DNA from: Bacillota bacterium
GTDB lineage: Bacteria > Bacillota > Clostridia > Lachnospirales > Lachnospiraceae
Direction of reading: 5' to 3'
DNA: 17,148 bases
Assembly (NCBI GenBank): GCA_023423335.1
Contig: JAFAFU010000026.1
Coordinates: 1-17,148 of the forward strand
Shown here: piece after piece, positions 14,617-17,148 of the stretch
How positions within the stretch are numbered: position 1 is the first letter of the stretch
Layout of the letters: every line of letters starts with the position of its first letter
Notes under the pieces: generated by a model
Told to the model about the DNA's origin: nothing
Database searches by the model: none
The model's input: the letters and a program-made list of their open reading frames with translations, nothing else
Translations under genes and position numbers: made by a program

Positions 14617-16821
14617 TTAGTAATCTCCCAAAGAATAGATTACTATAAATTCCGTGCCGGTATCAACATCTACATCCTTGACGGTCTGATCGATTATTTT
14701 GCCTTTTTCCACGAAGCTGTGGTATTGTCCCACAAAGGTAATTTTAATATTTCCCGCTTTATCATTGATTTCTGTCAGCCAGTCCACCACGGAGCTTTTT
14801 GTCTGGTTGGTAAAATCCTTGATATATACTTTACCTAAGGAATGGAATATCCTGAGATATTCTCCCTGGGGCAGGTAGGACAGAGCATAATTCTGACCAA
14901 ACATTGTCCCGCTTTCCACCGTATCGCTATAGCAATCGGAAACAACATATCTGACCTCATTCGTATCACACCACAGCTTGAAGTCCTCCAGGGATGCTCC
15001 CGTAAAATCCTTAATCAGCACCCCGTTATTCGTAGCGGATACCCATACCGTAATATTCTGGTTATGCTTTACCAGCTCACCGTAAATACTCTGTTCCGTA
15101 ATCGTTCCCTTGGCCTTCGCCGTATTCGTATCATCCTTAAAGGTCAGTGTGATTTCTGCCCCTTTACCGTTAATCTCATCTCTCCACTTAAGAATGTCTG
15201 CTTTTGATTTTCCGATATAGCTGTCTACCATGACAAGTCCGAGGGAATAATGCAAGGTCAGAATCTTATTGGACGGAATGTAGTCTTCTTTATCGCAGCT
15301 TTGATAATAAATACTGCCTACCGGGTAATCATCACTGTAATAATCAAGGATGTTCAGAGTAATTCCTTTCTGTATTGCCCATACCTTAGCCTCATTCAGA
15401 TTCATATTCCACATATTAACCGCCTGTATCCCGCTGTTGACGGCAACCTCCAGCAGGACGGTGACCTCCGGGTCAATCGATTTCCCGGCAGCAACACTCT
15501 GGCTCAAAATGACCTGGTTTCTGGTTTTTACGGTTTCTACTTCACTAAAAGCAAGCGTAATCCCATAATTCTGAGCCAGTACGGCCGCTTCATTCTTTGA
15601 TAGCCCTGCAAAATTGGGAACAGTGATTGCTTCAGAGGTTTCTTCAAGCTCCAGGGTCAGCAGCTGATCATTATTGATTTTCTGGCCGGAGGCAATGGAC
15701 TGTGCCACGATAACGGCATTATTACCCAATACATCCTTATTTTTCATAAATAGCTTTAAGCCGTAAAATCCTGCCAGTTCAGCTGCTTCATTCGGAGTCA
15801 GTCCGGTAAAGTCGGGTACTATGATTTTGCCGTCCTCCTTCGCTATGATCAGTGATACCACCTGCTGTTCATCGATTTCGATACCGGCCTCCACATCCTG
15901 GCTTAATACGGAATCTGCCTCTTTTGTACTGATTTCCATCTTATAGAATATTTTTATACCATTCAGTGTCGCCAGATCGGAAGCCTCATTCCGGCTCATT
16001 CCGGTAAAATCAGGAACCAGGATCGGCGTTCCGCGGGAAATGCGGACGGTAACCGGATCATTTCGGGTCATTTTCGTGGCTGCATTGATGCTTTGACCGA
16101 ACACCTTCCCGTAATCCACATAATGGTTAAACTCCTCGTTGATCGTGACCTTAACCTGCTGATCCTCCGCCCACTGCATCACCTCTGCCTTGGATTTGCC
16201 GTACAAATCCGGCATTTCGATGGTGGTATCCGTACTCTCCTCGCCGCTTGACACATAAATGATCATCCTGTTTTTCCGCAGGAAGGAATCCTCTGACCCG
16301 TCCACGAATTCATAGCTGATCACATTATCCTTAGGAACAATCTGACTGGCTTCCGTTTCGATCGTAATTCCTGACAGCCGACTCTCCTCTATCCAGATAT
16401 TCAGCTGGGATAGGGTCATGCTCTTAATATCCGGAAGCGGAATCTCTTCATTCGGATCAGCTCCAAGAGAGTAGGTGACGGTTAAGGTATTGCTGCTTTT
16501 CAGCTTCTTACCCGGCCCGGCGTCCTGGGATATGATACTGTTTAGTTCGGCTGCTTCATCATAAACCCCTTTAAGTATGGTATTATCGTGATATTTGGAT
16601 GCCCAGGCCTGTACCTCCTCTAACTGCCATTGTGACATATCGGGAATATTAACCTGCTTAAGCTGCAGAAGGAAATACCCTGCCACCGCAACGGCCAGGA
16701 TCAGGATGGCTGCAGCCGCCCATCGCCCGGGTCCTCTATGCACCGGTGTAAATACCTCCTTTTGGAAGCTTTCCGGTACCTCCTTTGATATATCCTCTAA
16801 AAAGCTCTTTTTTCCGTCCAT
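14617..16821 (-). CDS. Single-pass membrane protein with ten PASTA-like repeats, no kinase
   Basis: 734 residues: a cytoplasmic N-terminus (1-33), one membrane helix (34-52), and an extracellular part made of about ten PASTA-like repeats (near 57-120, 127-193, 201-264, 267-327, 333-394, 398-460, 466-528, 530-597, 601-663, 665-732). Repeats 4-6 are canonical (VPDFTGLTPNEAAELA type). Repeats 1-3 and 7-10 are a divergent type with a Trp in the helix (W73, W143, W217, W481, W546, W617, W681), several ending in YSLG or HSLG. PASTA domains bind muropeptides or peptidoglycan in PrkC/StkP kinases and in some penicillin-binding proteins, but no kinase or transpeptidase is fused here. AGGAGG lies about 8 bases before the ATG, inside the end of the ABC ATPase gene. 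The specific role is unknown. Confidence 0.9.
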   Translation of the reverse strand: MDGKKSFLEDISKEVPESFQKEVFTPVHRGPGRWAAAAILILAVAVAGYFLLQLKQVNIPDMSQWQLEEVQAWASKYHDNTILKGVYDEAAELNSIISQDAGPGKKLKSSNTLTVTYSLGADPNEEIPLPDIKSMTLSQLNIWIEESRLSGITIETEASQIVPKDNVISYEFVDGSEDSFLRKNRMIIYVSSGEESTDTTIEMPDLYGKSKAEVMQWAEDQQVKVTINEEFNHYVDYGKVFGQSINAATKMTRNDPVTVRISRGTPILVPDFTGMSRNEASDLATLNGIKIFYKMEISTKEADSVLSQDVEAGIEIDEQQVVSLIIAKEDGKIIVPDFTGLTPNEAAELAGFYGLKLFMKNKDVLGNNAVIVAQSIASGQKINNDQLLTLELEETSEAITVPNFAGLSKNEAAVLAQNYGITLAFSEVETVKTRNQVILSQSVAAGKSIDPEVTVLLEVAVNSGIQAVNMWNMNLNEAKVWAIQKGITLNILDYYSDDYPVGSIYYQSCDKEDYIPSNKILTLHYSLGLVMVDSYIGKSKADILKWRDEINGKGAEITLTFKDDTNTAKAKGTITEQSIYGELVKHNQNITVWVSATNNGVLIKDFTGASLEDFKLWCDTNEVRYVVSDCYSDTVESGTMFGQNYALSYLPQGEYLRIFHSLGKVYIKDFTNQTKSSVVDWLTEINDKAGNIKITFVGQYHSFVEKGKIIDQTVKDVDVDTGTEFIVIYSLGDY

Positions 16822-16824
16822 CGA

Positions 16825-17148
16825 TTATTCCTCCTGTTCCGGGATAAGCTTACCATCCTTTAAATGCAGACTGATATCACTGCTTTCGGCGACCTCATCG
16901 GAATGGGTTACCAGGATGATTGTCTTGCCATAATCGTGAGCAAGGCGTTTGAATAAATCTATAATTTCCCGGGCCGTAGCCGTGTCCAGGGCTCCGGTCG
17001 GCTCATCCCCCATGATTAAATCCACATCCTTTGATAAAGCCCTGGCAATTGCAACTCTCTGCTGCTCGCCGCCGGATAATTTCGTTACCCTGCGGTCTGC
17101 CTTTGATTGAACGATGCCTACGGAGGATAATATTTTATAGGCAATCCC
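16825..17148 (-). CDS. ABC transporter ATP-binding protein, C-terminal part (MacB/LolD type)
   Basis: The gene runs out of the window at its 5' end; 107 C-terminal codons are visible. The ABC signature LSGGEQQRVAIARAL is complete, followed by Walker B and D-loop (DLIMGDEPTGALD) and the switch histidine in LVTHSDE. The style, with GDEPTGALD and a short end after HLKDGKL, is that of the MacB/LolD/FtsE-like family, whose ATPases usually work with FtsX-fold permeases. No permease is in the window; it may lie upstream. The stop is 3 bases from the PASTA gene, so the two are translationally coupled and probably functionally linked. Walker A is outside the window. Confidence 0.95.
   Translation of the reverse strand, partial: GIAYKILSSVGIVQSKADRRVTKLSGGEQQRVAIARALSKDVDLIMGDEPTGALDTATAREIIDLFKRLAHDYGKTIILVTHSDEVAESSDISLHLKDGKLIPEQEE

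Overview
The window is a bacterial chromosome segment in which every gene I can support lies on the minus strand, so transcription runs from the right end to the left. Gene order (rimP-nusA-ylxR-ylxQ-infB-rbfA-nrnA-truB-ribF, then rpsO and pnp), AGGAGG-type ribosome binding sites, frequent TTG/GTG starts and moderate GC content point to a Gram-positive Firmicute, most likely a clostridial species of the Lachnospiraceae. The family-level assignment is an inference from protein style and order, not a measured match.

Right end (14.6-17.1 kb): the C-terminal part of a MacB/LolD-type ABC ATPase, followed after 3 bases by a 734-residue single-pass membrane protein with about ten extracellular PASTA-like repeats and no kinase domain. 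Next (13.7-14.4 kb) is a soluble 201-residue protein that I do not recognise. It has its own promoter, overlapped by a perfect inverted repeat.

Centre (4.3-13.7 kb): a translation and RNA-metabolism operon driven by a near-consensus promoter at 13667-13695. It encodes ribosome maturation (RimP, RbfA), transcription elongation/termination (NusA), the small RNA-binding proteins YlxR and YlxQ, initiation factor IF2, the nanoRNase/pAp phosphatase NrnA, tRNA pseudouridine-55 synthase TruB and the flavin enzyme RibF. IF2 carries an unusually long G/Q/R/P/Y-rich disordered linker with 105-base tandem repeats. RbfA carries an extra acidic tail. Upstream of nusA, one segment can pair either with a neighbouring copy or with the nusA ribosome binding site.

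Left end (0-4.3 kb): four separate transcription units follow: a membrane protein with a C-terminal zinc ribbon, rpsO, a MATE exporter with a YmaF-like histidine-rich protein, and the start of pnp. rpsO and pnp are neighbours in many bacteria but are separated here by two accessory genes. Several units have a clear promoter, a terminator hairpin or a structured leader.

Most of the window is conserved housekeeping sequence. The parts most likely to be new are the ABC-ATPase/PASTA pair, the low-complexity IF2 linker, the His-rich YmaF-like gene and the candidate RNA switches in front of nusA, ymaF and the zinc-ribbon gene.
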